A stretch of 64,000 nt of DNA from an uncultured Thiothrix sp. (GTDB taxonomy: Bacteria; Pseudomonadota; Gammaproteobacteria; Poriferisulfidales; GCA-002705445): contig CACNYJ010000001.1 of assembly GCA_902624655.1 (NCBI GenBank), positions 266,957 to 330,956 on the forward strand. The letters are read 5' to 3'. This document shows positions 8,311 through 17,069 of the stretch, piece after piece; the first letter of the stretch is position 1, and each line of letters begins with the position of its first letter. A program made the position numbers and the translations under genes. A model generated the notes under the pieces. That model saw only the letters and a program-made list of their open reading frames with translations, was not told the DNA's origin and made no database searches.

Positions 8311-8883
8311 TTATTTCTTTCCGAAAAATTCCTCTTCTACAATTCCACATATTAATTGCCCAATAGCAATGTGCATTTCTTGAATATAATTTGTTTCATT
8401 ACTAGGAACTTGAATTGTCAAATCAGAAATTTTAGATAAACTACTATTGTTTTTGCCTGTAACTGAAATAGTGAAAATGCCGATTTTTTTAGCTTTTTCA
8501 ACTGCTTTTATTATATTTTCACTTTCGCCACTCGTGGATGTTGCATACAAGACATCATTTTTTATGCCTATTCCTTCAAGCTGCCTAGAAAATATATTTT
8601 CAAAACCATAGTCATTACCGATTGCAGTTATTGCTGAAGTATCTACGGTAAGTGATATAGCTGGGAGTGGTTTTCTGTCTAGTTTGTATCTTCCCATTAA
8701 CTCTGCGGATAAATGTTGTGAATCTGCAGCGGAACCACCGTTACCGCAGAATATAACTTTATTTTTTGCCTTGAGCGCTTCAATAATCTCATTTATAGCA
8801 ATCTCTATATTTTCTGATTGAGAATCTAATAATTTAAAATTATTAGAAACATCTTGAAGATAATTTTTGATCTTTTTTTTCAT
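8311..8883 (-). CDS. gmhA: Sedoheptulose-7-phosphate isomerase (phosphoheptose isomerase)
   Basis: A 190-residue SIS-domain enzyme of the GmhA family that converts sedoheptulose 7-phosphate to D-glycero-D-manno-heptose 7-phosphate for LPS core or heptose-containing glycans. Family landmarks are CGNGGSAADSQH (residues 46-57), ELMGRYKLDRKPLPAISLT, NDYGFENIFSRQL and ATSTSGESENI. The length fits the family. It is transcribed leftwards together with manC, 45 bases upstream. The other heptose pathway genes (kinase, GmhB phosphatase, nucleotidyltransferase) are not in the window, so whether it serves the LPS core or this island is open. Confidence 0.93.
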   Translation of the reverse strand: MKKKIKNYLQDVSNNFKLLDSQSENIEIAINEIIEALKAKNKVIFCGNGGSAADSQHLSAELMGRYKLDRKPLPAISLTVDTSAITAIGNDYGFENIFSRQLEGIGIKNDVLYATSTSGESENIIKAVEKAKKIGIFTISVTGKNNSSLSKISDLTIQVPSNETNYIQEMHIAIGQLICGIVEEEFFGKK

Positions 8884-8928
8884 TATTTAAGGTATTATAT
8901 TTTTATAGCATTCACTTATATCATACTA

Positions 8929-10341
8929 TCATATTCTCTTATATTCGTCTTCAAAGCGCTCAATATCGTCCTCTCCTACATAGCTACCAGTCTGAATTTC
9001 TATAATTCTTAATATATTATCTGTCTTATTTTCTAGTCTATGGATTTCTCCAATTTGAATATCTATTGATTGATTTTTAGTTAATCTATATTTTTTCTTA
9101 CCCTTTGTAACAGTTGCAACACCTTCAATAACTGCCCAATGTTCAAATCTTTTTTTATGTTTTTGTAGTGAAATGGACGAATTTGGTCTTATTATAATTT
9201 CTTTTACTTGAAAACCATCTCCAATTTTTAAAGATTCATAGCTGCCCCATGGACGATAACATTTTGAAGAGTTCTTAAGTTCTTCGGTACTATTTTTTTC
9301 TATCTTCCTTACTACATTTGATAATGAATTAGAATCTTCTTTTTTCATTACAAGAAGCGAATCAGAAAAAGATGCAACAATCATATTCTCAAGACCAATA
9401 GTTACAGTAAATTGTTTATCGCTTACAATTAAAGAATTTTTACAGTTTTCTGAGAAATTTTTACCAACAATAAAGTTTTTATTAATACCTTTTTTATTAT
9501 AGCTCCATGTTCTCTCCCAGGTTCCCATATCGCTCCAGTCAGATGTTAATTTACTCATTAAAAGAGACTTAGAATTTTGCATAATTGAATAGTCAATTGA
9601 TATATCTTTATTTTTTGAAAAATATGTTTTATCTAGAAGATGACAATCTCCATCATACTTTCTTTTTTTAAATGCTTCAGAAGTATTCTTAAAATTATTT
9701 GGACAAAACTCTCTAGATTCTTTGAGTAGTTTAGAAGCTTTAAAAAGAAATATTCCTGAATTCCAAAATGTAGATTTTGAGCGGGATAATTTTTTTAACA
9801 GTGCCTCATGTGGTTTCTCTATAAAATCCTTTACTTCAAAATGGTAAGGAATTTTTGAGTTCTTCACAGACATATATCCATAACCTGTCTCAGGTTTTAT
9901 TGGCTTTACACCAAATAAAATTATTTTCCCTAAACTTGCTTGTTCGATACTCTTTTTTATTGATTCATTAAATTTATTTCTATTGGATATTACATGGTCT
10001 GATGGTAATAAAAGGATAAGATCACTTTCTTGGCAAGCAAGAGCAGATATAATAGCAGCTGCTGTTGTATTTCTGCCAATTGGTTCTAGATATATATTTG
10101 ATATTTTCTTTTTTATTGACTTTGCCTGTTCTTTTACCATAAATCTATGTTCTAAATTACATATTACGCTTGGAGGGTGAAATATATTTTTATCTAATCT
10201 TAAAAGTGTCTCTTGAAAATAAGATAAATTATTATTTAGCTGAACAAACTGCTTTGGATAAAGCGAGCGCGATAGAGGCCAAAGTCTTTTACCTGCACCA
10301 CCCGACATAATAAAAGGATGTATTTTGAATTTATTTTTCAT
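8929..10341 (-). CDS. manC: Mannose-1-phosphate guanylyltransferase / mannose-6-phosphate isomerase
   Basis: A 470-residue bifunctional ManC/AlgA-type enzyme. The N-terminal nucleotidyltransferase has SGGAGKRLWPLSR (13-25), LLLPSDHVI and FIEKP. The C-terminal type II phosphomannose isomerase cupin has CYRPWGSYESLKIGDGFQVKEI and a HKKRFEHW metal site. It makes GDP-mannose, the precursor of GDP-6-deoxy and 3,6-dideoxy sugars, matching gmd and the ColD/Fcl-like genes at 28433-33272. It is divergent from the sulfotransferase gene across a 201-base AT-rich region that should hold promoters for both, though I cannot place them with confidence. Confidence 0.95.
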   Translation of the reverse strand: MKNKFKIHPFIMSGGAGKRLWPLSRSLYPKQFVQLNNNLSYFQETLLRLDKNIFHPPSVICNLEHRFMVKEQAKSIKKKISNIYLEPIGRNTTAAAIISALACQESDLILLLPSDHVISNRNKFNESIKKSIEQASLGKIILFGVKPIKPETGYGYMSVKNSKIPYHFEVKDFIEKPHEALLKKLSRSKSTFWNSGIFLFKASKLLKESREFCPNNFKNTSEAFKKRKYDGDCHLLDKTYFSKNKDISIDYSIMQNSKSLLMSKLTSDWSDMGTWERTWSYNKKGINKNFIVGKNFSENCKNSLIVSDKQFTVTIGLENMIVASFSDSLLVMKKEDSNSLSNVVRKIEKNSTEELKNSSKCYRPWGSYESLKIGDGFQVKEIIIRPNSSISLQKHKKRFEHWAVIEGVATVTKGKKKYRLTKNQSIDIQIGEIHRLENKTDNILRIIEIQTGSYVGEDDIERFEDEYKRI

Positions 10342-10542
10342 TTAATTTTTTATTTTTATTTAAAGATTAAGACTTATATTTACATTATAATAGATTCTTC
10401 TTTATTTTTTCTATATATTTAATTCAATATTAAGGAGTTTTTACAAAATAATATAATTATGATTATATATAGTAAAATTACTGGCATTGATGTCAAAGTC
10501 CAAGTAATCAAATACGATTACATAGATATTTAAATAAAACCT

Positions 10543-11658
10543 ATGAATAATAAAATATATTTACATATTGGCTCAGGTAAAACTGGGACAACTTCCCTAC
10601 AAAAATTCCTATATGAAAATAATACTAATTATTTAAGAAAGAATAACTATGAATATCCAGATCCATATCAGGATGTTACGAACGGACAATATAAGAATGC
10701 AGGATGGATAATAGAGAAATTATTAAATTCAGAAAATATTAATAATATTCTTTATCAATACAAAAATTTATATCCCAATAAAAATATAATTCTATCAGAT
10801 GAAGCTTTTATTCATATGTACGAACAAAATAAAATCGTTTTAGATCAATTAAAAAAAATTGATTCGAATTTAAATGTAACCTTAGTTATATATTATAGAA
10901 AAATTATAGAATTTATGGTTGCAAACTGGAGTCAAAAAAACAAAGAAAGACTATGCGATTTTCAGTTAGGAATAAGAAACTTTGATAGTAAAAATCACAA
11001 ACTTGCAAAAATAAGTTTAGAAGAAAGCTTAAAAGATTTTGAAAAATATCACTCAAATGCAATTAATATCATTAACCAGATTGAAGAATTATCACTTTGT
11101 AAAAATATAGAAATTATATTAAGACCCTACTCAAAAGATCAACTTTTAAATAATAATATTCAAGATGACTTTTTGAATGCAATTGGCATAAAAATAGAAA
11201 ATAAGATTGTAAATAAAAATATATTAAACAAAGGTAATTTAATGAATAAATCAGTAACTAGAGAAATGTCAGATTTATTACTATTAAGAAATAAAATATT
11301 TGAACCCCATAGATCTATTATAGCAAATAATATTGTTGGAAGATTTTTTAAATTTAATCAGTTTGGAGAGCCAACGTATTTTCTTGGAAGCACATCACTG
11401 ATTGAATCAATTAATGATGAAACTATAAAAAAAATATGTGATTTTTTTAAAAAAAAGGAATTATCTATATTTCAAAAAATTACTGGTAAAAATACTTTTT
11501 TTGATAGTATTTATCCAAAAGTCTATAATAATAATAGAAAGATTTATAAAGGTATATCTCTAAAGGATAAAATAAAATTTTTTAAATTTTTAATTTTAGA
11601 AAACAAGCTAACGAAAAAAGAAATAATATTAGTGTTGATAAATTTAATAAAGTTATAG
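10543..11658 (+). CDS. Sulfotransferase-like protein
   Basis: A 371-residue protein that opens with LHIGSGKTGTTSLQKFLYEN, a P-loop (residues 10-18) of the 5'-phosphosulfate-binding type found in PAPS-dependent sulfotransferases. The rest is divergent. A candidate 3'-phosphate-binding region is YYRKIIEFMVANWSQKN (about residue 122). No membrane segment is obvious, so it should be cytosolic. The next gene encodes APS kinase 4 bases downstream, followed by a PAP-phosphatase-like gene. That context supports the sulfotransferase call more strongly than the weak overall similarity. The likely substrate is a glycan or glycolipid intermediate. Confidence 0.72.
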   Translation: MNNKIYLHIGSGKTGTTSLQKFLYENNTNYLRKNNYEYPDPYQDVTNGQYKNAGWIIEKLLNSENINNILYQYKNLYPNKNIILSDEAFIHMYEQNKIVLDQLKKIDSNLNVTLVIYYRKIIEFMVANWSQKNKERLCDFQLGIRNFDSKNHKLAKISLEESLKDFEKYHSNAINIINQIEELSLCKNIEIILRPYSKDQLLNNNIQDDFLNAIGIKIENKIVNKNILNKGNLMNKSVTREMSDLLLLRNKIFEPHRSIIANNIVGRFFKFNQFGEPTYFLGSTSLIESINDETIKKICDFFKKKELSIFQKITGKNTFFDSIYPKVYNNNRKIYKGISLKDKIKFFKFLILENKLTKKEIILVLINLIKL

Positions 11659-11662
11659 TGTT

Positions 11663-12187
11663 ATGATAAGCAATAAATTAATAATATGGTTCACTGGCCT
11701 TCCATGCTCTGGTAAAACTTCGCTATCAAAAAATTTATATAATCATATCTTAAAAGACAATAACAAAGTAATATTATTTGATGGTGACGTCTTAAGAGAT
11801 GGTTTGAATAGTGATCTTGGTTTTTGCTATAAAGATAGAACTGAAAACCTAAGAAGAACTGTTGAGTTATCAAAGATTTTTATCTCTGAGAACTATAATG
11901 TAATAGTTTCAACAATAACTCCAAGAAATAATCAAAGGAAAATGATAAAAGACAGTTTGTCAAAAAATATTAAGATTATTTACCTAAAATGCTCATTAGA
12001 AAAATGTATAGAAAGGGATGTTAAAGGAATGTATAAGAAGGCTATGAATGGTGAGATAAAAAATTTCACAGGTATAAATGATAAATATGAAATACCAACA
12101 GAGCCAGATTTAACAATAAATACTGAAACACAAACTCTCGACGAATCGTCAGAAGAATTAATAAAATATTTTAAAAATTTTGAATAA
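11663..12187 (+). CDS. cysC: Adenylyl-sulfate (APS) kinase
   Basis: A 174-residue APS kinase that phosphorylates adenosine 5'-phosphosulfate to PAPS. The P-loop is FTGLPCSGKTSLSK (residues 10-23), a variant of the usual GLSGSGKST. Other family marks are LFDGDVLRDGLNSDLGF, KDRTENLRR and a VSTITPRN segment at the expected place. Length is slightly shorter than E. coli CysC (201). No ATP sulfurylase (cysD/cysN or sat) is in the window, so APS must come from elsewhere. The location between a sulfotransferase-like and a PAP-phosphatase-like gene indicates supply of PAPS for sulfation rather than for sulfate assimilation. Confidence 0.92.
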   Translation: MISNKLIIWFTGLPCSGKTSLSKNLYNHILKDNNKVILFDGDVLRDGLNSDLGFCYKDRTENLRRTVELSKIFISENYNVIVSTITPRNNQRKMIKDSLSKNIKIIYLKCSLEKCIERDVKGMYKKAMNGEIKNFTGINDKYEIPTEPDLTINTETQTLDESSEELIKYFKNFE

Positions 12188-12210
12188 AATAATTGAAATA
12201 AAAATTTAAA

Positions 12211-12258
12211 ATATTGCTACATAGATTTAATTATAAAATCTTAAAGATTAAGCAATAT
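12211..12258. repeat. Nested inverted repeat between cysC and the PAP-phosphatase-like gene
   Basis: An outer 8-base inverted repeat (ATATTGCT at 12211-12218, AGCAATAT at 12251-12258) encloses an inner one (AGATTT at 12223-12228, AAATCT at 12236-12241). It could form a weak two-part hairpin in the 91-base intergenic space. There is no T-run after it, so it is not a clear terminator. In such AT-rich DNA part of this may be chance. Confidence 0.35.
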
Positions 12259-12278
12259 TCAACAAATTGAAATAAATT

Positions 12279-13106
12279 ATGAATCAAAATAATAAAAAAA
12301 TTCTGAAAATCATATATGAGTCAGGACAAATAGCTGAAAAATATTTTAATAATAAAAATAACATTATTAATTTTAAGGAAGATAACTCTCCATTATCAAA
12401 AGCAGATATTGAAATAAATAAATATTTAGAAAAAAATATAAAAAAAATATATAAAAATGCAATATTCTTGTCAGAAGAAGACACATATAAAGAACAAATT
12501 TTAGCAATAGAGAGAAAAGAATTCTTTATAATAGATCCAATTGATGGAACAAGTAGTTTTTTAAAAGGTAGTAAAAATTTTACAATAAATCTTAGTTATG
12601 TAAAAAATAATACATTACAATTTAGCTCAATTTACATCCCAATGTTCGACATTATGTATTTTGCTGATAGTAAAAATAGTTTTAAAATTACTAGTAAAAA
12701 ATATTTTTTAGAAAATAATATTTTTAAATTAAATTATATAAATAAGAGAAAAAATGATGTAATTAAGATTATTACAACAAAAAGAGAAAAGGAAATAGTT
12801 GAAATTCAAAAATATCTATCAAACTCTAATAAGGATTATCAATATATTCATATATCAAGTTCAAAAAAATTTTGTGAGCTTTCAGAGGGAATATGTGACA
12901 TTTACGTAAGAAAAGCGCAAATTAAATTATGGGATGTTGCTGCTGGTTTTCATCTTGCAAACAATGTTGGTTTAGAAATTTTAGATATGTCAGGTAATAA
13001 CCTTTTTGAAGTATTTCTAAGTAAAAATTATCTTTCTAGAATTAGTAAAAACAATTTTAAAGTTGATGAATTCATAATTAAGCCCCGAAACCTTAAAATC
13101 TTTTAA
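12279..13106 (+). CDS. Inositol-monophosphatase family protein, probable 3'(2'),5'-bisphosphate nucleotidase (CysQ-like)
   Basis: A 275-residue metal-dependent phosphatase of the IMPase superfamily. It has SPLSKADIEINKYL (from about 37), LSEEDTYK, the metal-binding DPIDGTSSF (86-94) and the C-terminal LWDVAAGFHLA. The SPLSKAD segment and the context next to APS kinase favour the CysQ branch, which hydrolyses the PAP released by sulfotransferases. A general SuhB-like role is less likely because a separate suhB lies at 39984-40781. The start has no strong ribosome site, and the coding sequence is extremely rich in A and T. Confidence 0.78.
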   Translation: MNQNNKKILKIIYESGQIAEKYFNNKNNIINFKEDNSPLSKADIEINKYLEKNIKKIYKNAIFLSEEDTYKEQILAIERKEFFIIDPIDGTSSFLKGSKNFTINLSYVKNNTLQFSSIYIPMFDIMYFADSKNSFKITSKKYFLENNIFKLNYINKRKNDVIKIITTKREKEIVEIQKYLSNSNKDYQYIHISSSKKFCELSEGICDIYVRKAQIKLWDVAAGFHLANNVGLEILDMSGNNLFEVFLSKNYLSRISKNNFKVDEFIIKPRNLKIF

Positions 13107-13233
13107 TTTCTTGAGTTTGGTAATTTTTTATTAAAAAATAGAGGTTTTGTATTTTCATACTATTGTTATTTTTACTTTTTATGGCTTATATAATATTATT
13201 AAGAAACTAAACGAATGAGTAGATGTATCAATT

Positions 13234-14001
13234 ATGATTAATAATATAGATTTTTCAGAACTAAAAAATCAATATATAAGGAATGAGCCATACCCTCACA
13301 TTATTATAGATAATTTTCTAGAAGAGAAATTTTGTAAAGATCTAGAGATGTGTTTTCCAGGACATAAAGAAGATTTTTGGCTCAAATATAATAACCCTGT
13401 AGAAAAAAAACTTTTATATAATAAGCTGGATAATATTATGCCAGAGAAAATAAAAGATACATTATTATTTTTGAACGATATTCACTTTCTTAAAAAATTA
13501 GAAGTTTTAACTAATATAGGTAATTTGATGTCTGACCCCAAATTCCATGGCGGTGGCATGCATTGTACAAAAAGAATGGGTAAATTAGATGTCCATGTTG
13601 ACTACAGTCTTCATCCTGAATTAAAACTTGAAAGAAGAATCAATCTTATTCTTTATTTAAACTCAGACTGGGACAAATCATATGGTGGTAGTCTTGAGCT
13701 TTGGAACAAAGATATGACTAAATGTGTTAAAAGTATTGAGCCAAAATTCAATAGAGCAGTAATTTTCAATACCACAGATATTTCATACCACGGGCATCCA
13801 TCTCCCTTAATGTGCCCAGAAAATAAATGTAGAAAATCCTTGGCATGGTACTATTTAACAAAGCCACAAAAAACTGTTTCCGAAAGATATAGAGCAAGGT
13901 TCGTAGCAAGACCATCAGATCCAAAAGACGAGAAAATTGAAAAATTTAGAAAAGATAGATCTGAATTAAGTAAAACAAAAAAATTATTTGATATAGAATA
14001 A
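13234..14001 (+). CDS. 2-oxoglutarate/Fe(II)-dependent oxygenase
   Basis: A 255-residue oxygenase of the prolyl 4-hydroxylase-like type. The N-terminus PYPHIIIDNFLEEKFCKDL is typical. HVD (His121/Asp123) supplies two iron ligands, a histidine in SYHGHPSP (186 or 188) the third, and Arg200 in CRKSLAWYYL the 2-oxoglutarate contact. The strand YGGSLELWNKD is a family hallmark. It is the third Fe(II) oxygenase gene in the island. It lies 31 bases before rfbF, so it is probably co-transcribed with the CDP-sugar genes. The substrate is unknown. Sugar or glycan hydroxylation is inferred from context. Confidence 0.82.
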   Translation: MINNIDFSELKNQYIRNEPYPHIIIDNFLEEKFCKDLEMCFPGHKEDFWLKYNNPVEKKLLYNKLDNIMPEKIKDTLLFLNDIHFLKKLEVLTNIGNLMSDPKFHGGGMHCTKRMGKLDVHVDYSLHPELKLERRINLILYLNSDWDKSYGGSLELWNKDMTKCVKSIEPKFNRAVIFNTTDISYHGHPSPLMCPENKCRKSLAWYYLTKPQKTVSERYRARFVARPSDPKDEKIEKFRKDRSELSKTKKLFDIE

Positions 14002-14032
14002 ATAAACTAAATAATAGTATTAGGATAGTATT

Positions 14033-14809
14033 ATGACAAAAGCAGTAATTTTAGCTGGAGGATTAGGAACGAGATTAAGTGAGGAAACCCACAACATACC
14101 TAAACCGATGGTCGAAATAGGCGGTCAGCCAATACTTTGGCATATAATGAAAATTTATGAATCTCATGGCATTAATGATTTTATAATATGTTCAGGTTAT
14201 AAAAGTTCTGAAATTAAAAAATACTTTATGAATTACCATATTAATAATTCAGATGTACAATTTGATATTGGTGATAATAATATAAATATATTGAATAATA
14301 GATCTGAAAAATGGAATGTAAAAGTTATTGATACCGGTGAAGATACTTTAACGGGTGGAAGGCTGAAAAGAATATATAATTATATAAAACAAGATGATTA
14401 TTTTTTAATGACTTATGGTGATGGTTTGTCAGATGTAAACATCTCTGAGCTTATTGAATTTCATAAAAATAATAACAGACTTGCAACTGTAACAGCAGTT
14501 CAGCCCGAAGGACGCTTTGGTTTACTCGAGATTAATGATGAAAATATTGTTTCCAATTTTCATGAGAAGCCAGATGGTGATGGAGGCTATATTAACGGTG
14601 GTTTTTTTGTTTTATCACCAAAGGTTTTAAATTATATTGATGGTGATATGACAATCTGGGAAAGAGAGCCAATGAAAAAATTAAGCAAGGAAAATCAACT
14701 TAACGCTTATAAGCACAATGGCTTTTGGAGACCAATGGATACGCTAAGAGATAAAAATTTTTTAAAAGATCTTTGGATATCTAAAAAAGCACCATGGAAA
14801 ACATGGTAA
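14033..14809 (+). CDS. rfbF: Glucose-1-phosphate cytidylyltransferase
   Basis: This 258-residue enzyme makes CDP-glucose from CTP and glucose 1-phosphate, the entry step to CDP-6-deoxy and 3,6-dideoxyhexoses. It shows LAGGLGTRLSEET (7-19), KPMVEIGGQPILWHIMKIY, YGDGLSDVNI, NFHEKPDGDGGYINGGFFV and a WEREPMKKL...WRPMDTLRD ending, all typical of RfbF. Length matches the family. AGGA precedes the ATG. It is followed 6 bases later by rfbG, the standard pair. Confidence 0.95.
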   Translation: MTKAVILAGGLGTRLSEETHNIPKPMVEIGGQPILWHIMKIYESHGINDFIICSGYKSSEIKKYFMNYHINNSDVQFDIGDNNINILNNRSEKWNVKVIDTGEDTLTGGRLKRIYNYIKQDDYFLMTYGDGLSDVNISELIEFHKNNNRLATVTAVQPEGRFGLLEINDENIVSNFHEKPDGDGGYINGGFFVLSPKVLNYIDGDMTIWEREPMKKLSKENQLNAYKHNGFWRPMDTLRDKNFLKDLWISKKAPWKTW

Positions 14810-14815
14810 GCTTGT

Positions 14816-15874
14816 ATGTCTTTAAAATCATTCTTTAAAAATAAAAAAATATTTATCACGGGACATACTGGTTTTAAAGGTTCATGGCTTAATTTATTTC
14901 TAAATAATATGGGCGCCAAAACTTTAGGTTATTCGTTAGAGCCAGATAAATCATTACCATCTTTATATAATTTACTAAACTTTGAAAAAAAGTGTAGTTC
15001 TCATTTTGATGATATAAGAGATTTCAATAATTTAAAAAAATGTTTAGAGAGTTTTCAACCTGATATGATATTTCATTTAGCAGCACAACCATTAGTCATA
15101 AAATCGTATAAAGATCCCGTTGAAACCTTATCAACAAATATTATGGGAACTGTAAATCTTTTAGAAATATGTAAATCACTAAAATCTATTAAAGCCATTG
15201 TTAATATTACTTCAGACAAATGCTATGAAAATAAAAATATTGATAAACAATATATTGAGAGTGATAGACTCGGAGGGGTAGACCCATATTCAGCAAGTAA
15301 AGCTTGCGCAGAGATTATAAATTCTTCATATCAAAAATCTTTTTACGACAGAAGTGACGTAGGATTAGCTTCTGTTAGGGCTGGAAACGTTCTCGGGGGC
15401 GGAGATTTCTCAGAAAATAGATTGATTCCTGACATTATAAGATCCGTAATTAGTAATGAAAAATTGATAATCAGGAGTCCAGAATCTACTAGGCCATGGC
15501 AGCATGTTTTTGATGTTATATACGGATATATGCTTCTTGGGAGAAAATTATATGAAAATCCTAAAGAATTCTCGAGTCCATATAACTTTAGCCCGAGTTC
15601 AAAAAATTGTATACCTGTAAAGGAAATATTATTTAAGGTAAATGAATTGTTAAAAATAGATTATGAAATTGTCCCAAGCAAATTTCATGAGTCAAATCTT
15701 CTAATGCTAAATTCTGACAAGGCAAAAAATCATTTAAGCTGGAAGCCAATCTATGATATTGACCGTACTCTAGAAGAATCTATTATCTGGTATAATAATT
15801 TCATAAACAAAAAGGAGATTATTAACATATCACAAAGCCAGTACAAAAAGTATATGGAGTTTCAAAATGAATGA
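14816..15874 (+). CDS. rfbG: CDP-glucose 4,6-dehydratase
   Basis: A 352-residue extended SDR that converts CDP-glucose to CDP-4-keto-6-deoxyglucose. Key features are the NAD-binding GHTGFKG (16-22), TSDKCYEN (132-139), catalytic Tyr158-x-x-x-Lys162 (DPYSASKACAE), VRAGNVLGGGDF and RPWQHVFDV. These are specific to RfbG rather than dTDP-glucose dehydratases. It overlaps the start of the RfbH-like gene by 8 bases, so the three genes are translated together. Confidence 0.95.
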   Translation: MSLKSFFKNKKIFITGHTGFKGSWLNLFLNNMGAKTLGYSLEPDKSLPSLYNLLNFEKKCSSHFDDIRDFNNLKKCLESFQPDMIFHLAAQPLVIKSYKDPVETLSTNIMGTVNLLEICKSLKSIKAIVNITSDKCYENKNIDKQYIESDRLGGVDPYSASKACAEIINSSYQKSFYDRSDVGLASVRAGNVLGGGDFSENRLIPDIIRSVISNEKLIIRSPESTRPWQHVFDVIYGYMLLGRKLYENPKEFSSPYNFSPSSKNCIPVKEILFKVNELLKIDYEIVPSKFHESNLLMLNSDKAKNHLSWKPIYDIDRTLEESIIWYNNFINKKEIINISQSQYKKYMEFQNE

Positions 15875-17069
15875 AATAAAAGTAAGTTATGCTCAAACAG
15901 TTTATGGAAAAAAAGAAATTGATGCAGTAGTAAAATGCCTTAAAGAATCAACGCAGATGGGCAATTACTCAAGTCAGTTTGAAAAAAAAATATCTGCTCT
16001 ATTTGATAAGAAATATGGTTTGTATGTTAATTCTGGATCATCAGCATTATATATCGGTATGGAGGCCTCGAATTTTCCAGAAGGTGGAGAAGTTATAACT
16101 CCGGCATTAACATTTTCTACAACAATTGGCTGTATCATAAAATCAAAATTAATACCAGTTTTTACTGATGTTGGTTTTAATGATTATTGCATAGATGTTG
16201 ATGTTATAGAAAAAAATATAAATTCAAAGACAGTTGCAATTGTCGCGCCTAACCTCATGGGTAATATTTGTGATTGGGAAAAAATATCTAAAATTGCAAA
16301 AAAATATGATTTAAAAGTTATTGAAGATTCCGCAGATACAATTGGGGGTACACTAAATGGGAGATTATCAGGCTCATATTGCGATTGGACTATTACAAGC
16401 TTTTATGGCTCTCATATAATTAATTGTGCTGGTAATGGTGGTATGCTTTGTGTGAATGATGAAAAAATGATTTATGATGCAAAACTTCTAAGATCATGGG
16501 GAAGATCTTCGTCAATTTTTGATGAAAAAAGTGAAGAAATAGAAAATAGATTTAATGTATCAGTCGATGGCATACCATATGACGCAAAATTTATTTTTGA
16601 AAAAATTGGTTATAATCTCGAAGGCTCCGAAATTGGAGCTGCATTTGGTTTAGCTCAACTAGAAGACTTAAAAGATAATATAAAAATTAGGCAAGAAAAT
16701 TTTAAAAAACAAACGAACTTTTTTAACAAATATGAAGATTTTATTATTACTCCTAAAATAACAAAAAATTCTAAATCAGCATGGCTGGCTTACCCAATCA
16801 TAATTAAAACAGAGTCACCATTTAGCAGGAGAGATTTTCAGATTTATTTAGAAAAAAGAAATATTCAAACAAGAACAGTATTTTCAGGTAACATAACAAG
16901 GCAGCCAGGTTTTAAAAATATTCAAATGAAAATCTGTAGTGGCGGACTTAATAATGCAGATAATGTTATGAAGGGGGGAGTATTGCTTGCATGTCATCAT
17001 GGATTAACAGATGAAATGTTAGCTCATATGCATGATGTTTGTGAGGAATTTTTTAAAAAATATCAATGA
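15867..17069 (+). CDS. RfbH-like 3-dehydratase of the DegT/DnrJ/EryC1 (PLP/PMP) family, lacking Fe-S cysteines
   Basis: A 400-residue PLP-fold enzyme next to rfbFG. The usual PLP lysine position (SFxxxK) is His183 in TSFYGSHIIN, as in the sugar 3-dehydratases RfbH and ColD, so it should use unattached PMP/PLP to remove the C3 hydroxyl. The segments LRSWGR and FEKIGYNLEGSEIGAAFGLAQLE match RfbH. In RfbH, cysteines after WGR and in the EDxCD segment hold a [2Fe-2S] cluster. Here those positions read WGRSSSI and EDSAD, so the cluster appears absent. It may therefore work without the reductase partner (RfbI/AscD, not in the window), possibly by a ColD-like route. Function is inferred from alignment by eye. 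Confidence 0.82.
   Translation: MNEIKVSYAQTVYGKKEIDAVVKCLKESTQMGNYSSQFEKKISALFDKKYGLYVNSGSSALYIGMEASNFPEGGEVITPALTFSTTIGCIIKSKLIPVFTDVGFNDYCIDVDVIEKNINSKTVAIVAPNLMGNICDWEKISKIAKKYDLKVIEDSADTIGGTLNGRLSGSYCDWTITSFYGSHIINCAGNGGMLCVNDEKMIYDAKLLRSWGRSSSIFDEKSEEIENRFNVSVDGIPYDAKFIFEKIGYNLEGSEIGAAFGLAQLEDLKDNIKIRQENFKKQTNFFNKYEDFIITPKITKNSKSAWLAYPIIIKTESPFSRRDFQIYLEKRNIQTRTVFSGNITRQPGFKNIQMKICSGGLNNADNVMKGGVLLACHHGLTDEMLAHMHDVCEEFFKKYQ

Noticed and set aside
8311..10341. A complete GDP-heptose pathway from gmhA plus manC and the small HAD protein
   Set aside because: No heptose kinase or GDP-heptose nucleotidyltransferase is present, and the HAD protein does not show GmhB-type motifs.
10459..10533. 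24-codon ATG frame in the manC/sulfotransferase intergenic region, downstream of AAGGAG at 10432
   Set aside because: AAGGAG is 21 bases from the ATG, too far for a ribosome site, and a peptide this short is expected by chance.
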